Part shown: in pieces, positions 63,183 through 64,000 of the stretch | Layout of the letters: each line of letters starts with the position of its first letter | Numbering within the stretch: position 1 is the first letter of the stretch | NCBI GenBank assembly: GCA_036489975.1 | Contig: DASXES010000133.1 | Location: forward strand, 1-64,000 | Direction of reading: 5' to 3' | DNA from: Roseiarcus sp036489975 | GTDB lineage: Bacteria > Pseudomonadota > Alphaproteobacteria > Rhizobiales > Beijerinckiaceae | DNA: 64,000 bases | Program-made: the position numbers and the translations under genes | The notes under the pieces: model-generated | The model's database searches: none | Told to the model about the DNA's origin: nothing | Seen by the model: the letters and a program-made list of their open reading frames with translations, nothing else

Positions 63183-63962
63183 ATGACCGCTTCCCGCCTC
63201 GTCATTCCCGACCTCGACGGGAAAACCGTGCTGATCACCGGCGGTTCGACTGGCATTGGGGCTGCCGTCGCGCGAGGTTTCGCCGAGCAAGGGTCTCGCG
63301 TCGCCATCGGTTACCACTCGAGCGCGGAGCGGGCTCACGCGCTTGTGAGCGAGATCAAGGCCGCGGGCGGCGAGGCGCTTGCGGTCAAGGGCGATGTCTC
63401 CGATCCGGCTGCTTGCGCGCAGATCGTGGCCGAGACGACGAGCCGATTCGGCCGCCTAGACGGCCTCATCAACAACGCCGGCCTGATGCTCGGGCGGGTG
63501 AACTCGCTCGAGGCGAGCGACGAGCATGTCCAGGCGGTGATCGATCTCAATGCGCGTTCGATCATCTGGGTTACCCGCGCCGCCGCACCGTGGCTCGAGC
63601 GGCAGGGCGGCTTTGTCATCAACACGACGTCGATCGCCGCGCGAAATGGCGGCGCAGGCGGCGCGATGATCTACGCCGCCGCCAAAGGCTTCGTTTCGAC
63701 GATCACCAAGGGTCACGCCAAGGAGCTGATCGGGAAGAAGATCCGCGTCAACGCGGTCTCGCCGGGCGTGATCACGACGCCGTTTCACGAGCGCTACACG
63801 GACGCCGACGCCTTGGAGGCCATTCGCAAGACGATTCCGATCGCTCGGCTCGGAACCGCCGAAGAATGCGTCGGCGCTTACCTGTTCCTCGCCTCGGAGG
63901 CGCTGAGCGCCTATGTCGTCGGGCAGATCATCGAGGTCAATGGCGGCCAGCTCATGCCGTAG
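63183..63962 (+). CDS. Short-chain dehydrogenase/reductase (SDR)
   Basis: This is a 259-residue classical SDR. The cofactor loop is VLITGGSTGIGAAVARGFAEQG, NNAG is at about 96 and the active site is NTTSIAARNG with YAAAKGFV; the closing VVGQIIEVNGGQLMP is family-typical. ATG 63183 is better placed than a start 11 codons earlier, which lacks a ribosome site. The substrate is unknown. It is the last gene in the window. Confidence 0.88.
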   Translation: MTASRLVIPDLDGKTVLITGGSTGIGAAVARGFAEQGSRVAIGYHSSAERAHALVSEIKAAGGEALAVKGDVSDPAACAQIVAETTSRFGRLDGLINNAGLMLGRVNSLEASDEHVQAVIDLNARSIIWVTRAAAPWLERQGGFVINTTSIAARNGGAGGAMIYAAAKGFVSTITKGHAKELIGKKIRVNAVSPGVITTPFHERYTDADALEAIRKTIPIARLGTAEECVGAYLFLASEALSAYVVGQIIEVNGGQLMP

Positions 63963-64000
63963 GCGCCGCGCCTAGCGGGTTGCGGGGAATTGGGGTCCCA

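Overview
The window is high-GC DNA that reads like a chromosomal segment of an alphaproteobacterium, probably of the order Hyphomicrobiales. Lineage clues are a GTTC-N7-GTTC LexA box in front of recA, a GGAAC-N16-CGTT element of the EcfG general-stress type in front of a DUF1328 gene, a fused CysN-CysC, and a tRNA-Ala 3' end of alphaproteobacterial type. No 16S rRNA or intact tRNA lies in the window, so a genus cannot be named.

Layout. 1-5.7 kb: a possible gene tail at the edge, then a complete peptide-type ABC operon (dppABCDF order, minus strand). 5.9-8.3 kb: an orphan PII protein, hemW and a VapBC-type toxin-antitoxin pair with its own promoter and operator. 8.4-15.1 kb: scattered metabolic genes (PaaG-like hydratase, 3-oxoadipyl-CoA-type thiolase, D-lactate-dehydrogenase-type flavoprotein, sulfite-oxidase-family protein) and small unknowns. 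15.1-33.6 kb: one long minus-strand catabolic block. 33.9-41.4 kb: housekeeping genes (pyrG, class I aldolase, recA) with several non-coding gaps. 41.5-44.65 kb: a decayed, lower-GC foreign segment. 44.65-63.96 kb: HAD hydrolase, csaA, a complete branched-chain amino-acid-type ABC operon, lctP, rpe, cysD-cysNC, GST, mtgA, a beta-lactamase-fold hydrolase, a TPR adenylate cyclase and an SDR.

The 15.1-33.6 kb block is the most coherent system. It encodes a hydantoinase/dihydropyrimidinase, a D-carbamoylase (nitrilase fold), an M20-family carbamoyl-amino-acid hydrolase, an N-carbamoylsarcosine-amidase-like isochorismatase, a RidA protein, an epimerase, an SDR, a TauD-type dioxygenase, LysR and IclR regulators, and two whole NitT/TauT-like ABC importers with the same gene order. 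It looks like an uptake and ring-opening pathway for a cyclic ureide (hydantoin, dihydropyrimidine or a related compound). The substrate cannot be read from sequence.

The 41.5-44.65 kb segment carries a frameshifted dnaK scrap, one intact and one 5'-truncated trypsin-like protease, a frameshifted small ORF, the C-terminal part of a cas1 gene, and a 34-base tRNA-Ala 3' end directly before the HAD gene. This is the pattern expected of the worn-down end of an island that had integrated at a tRNA-Ala gene. No CRISPR array is visible.
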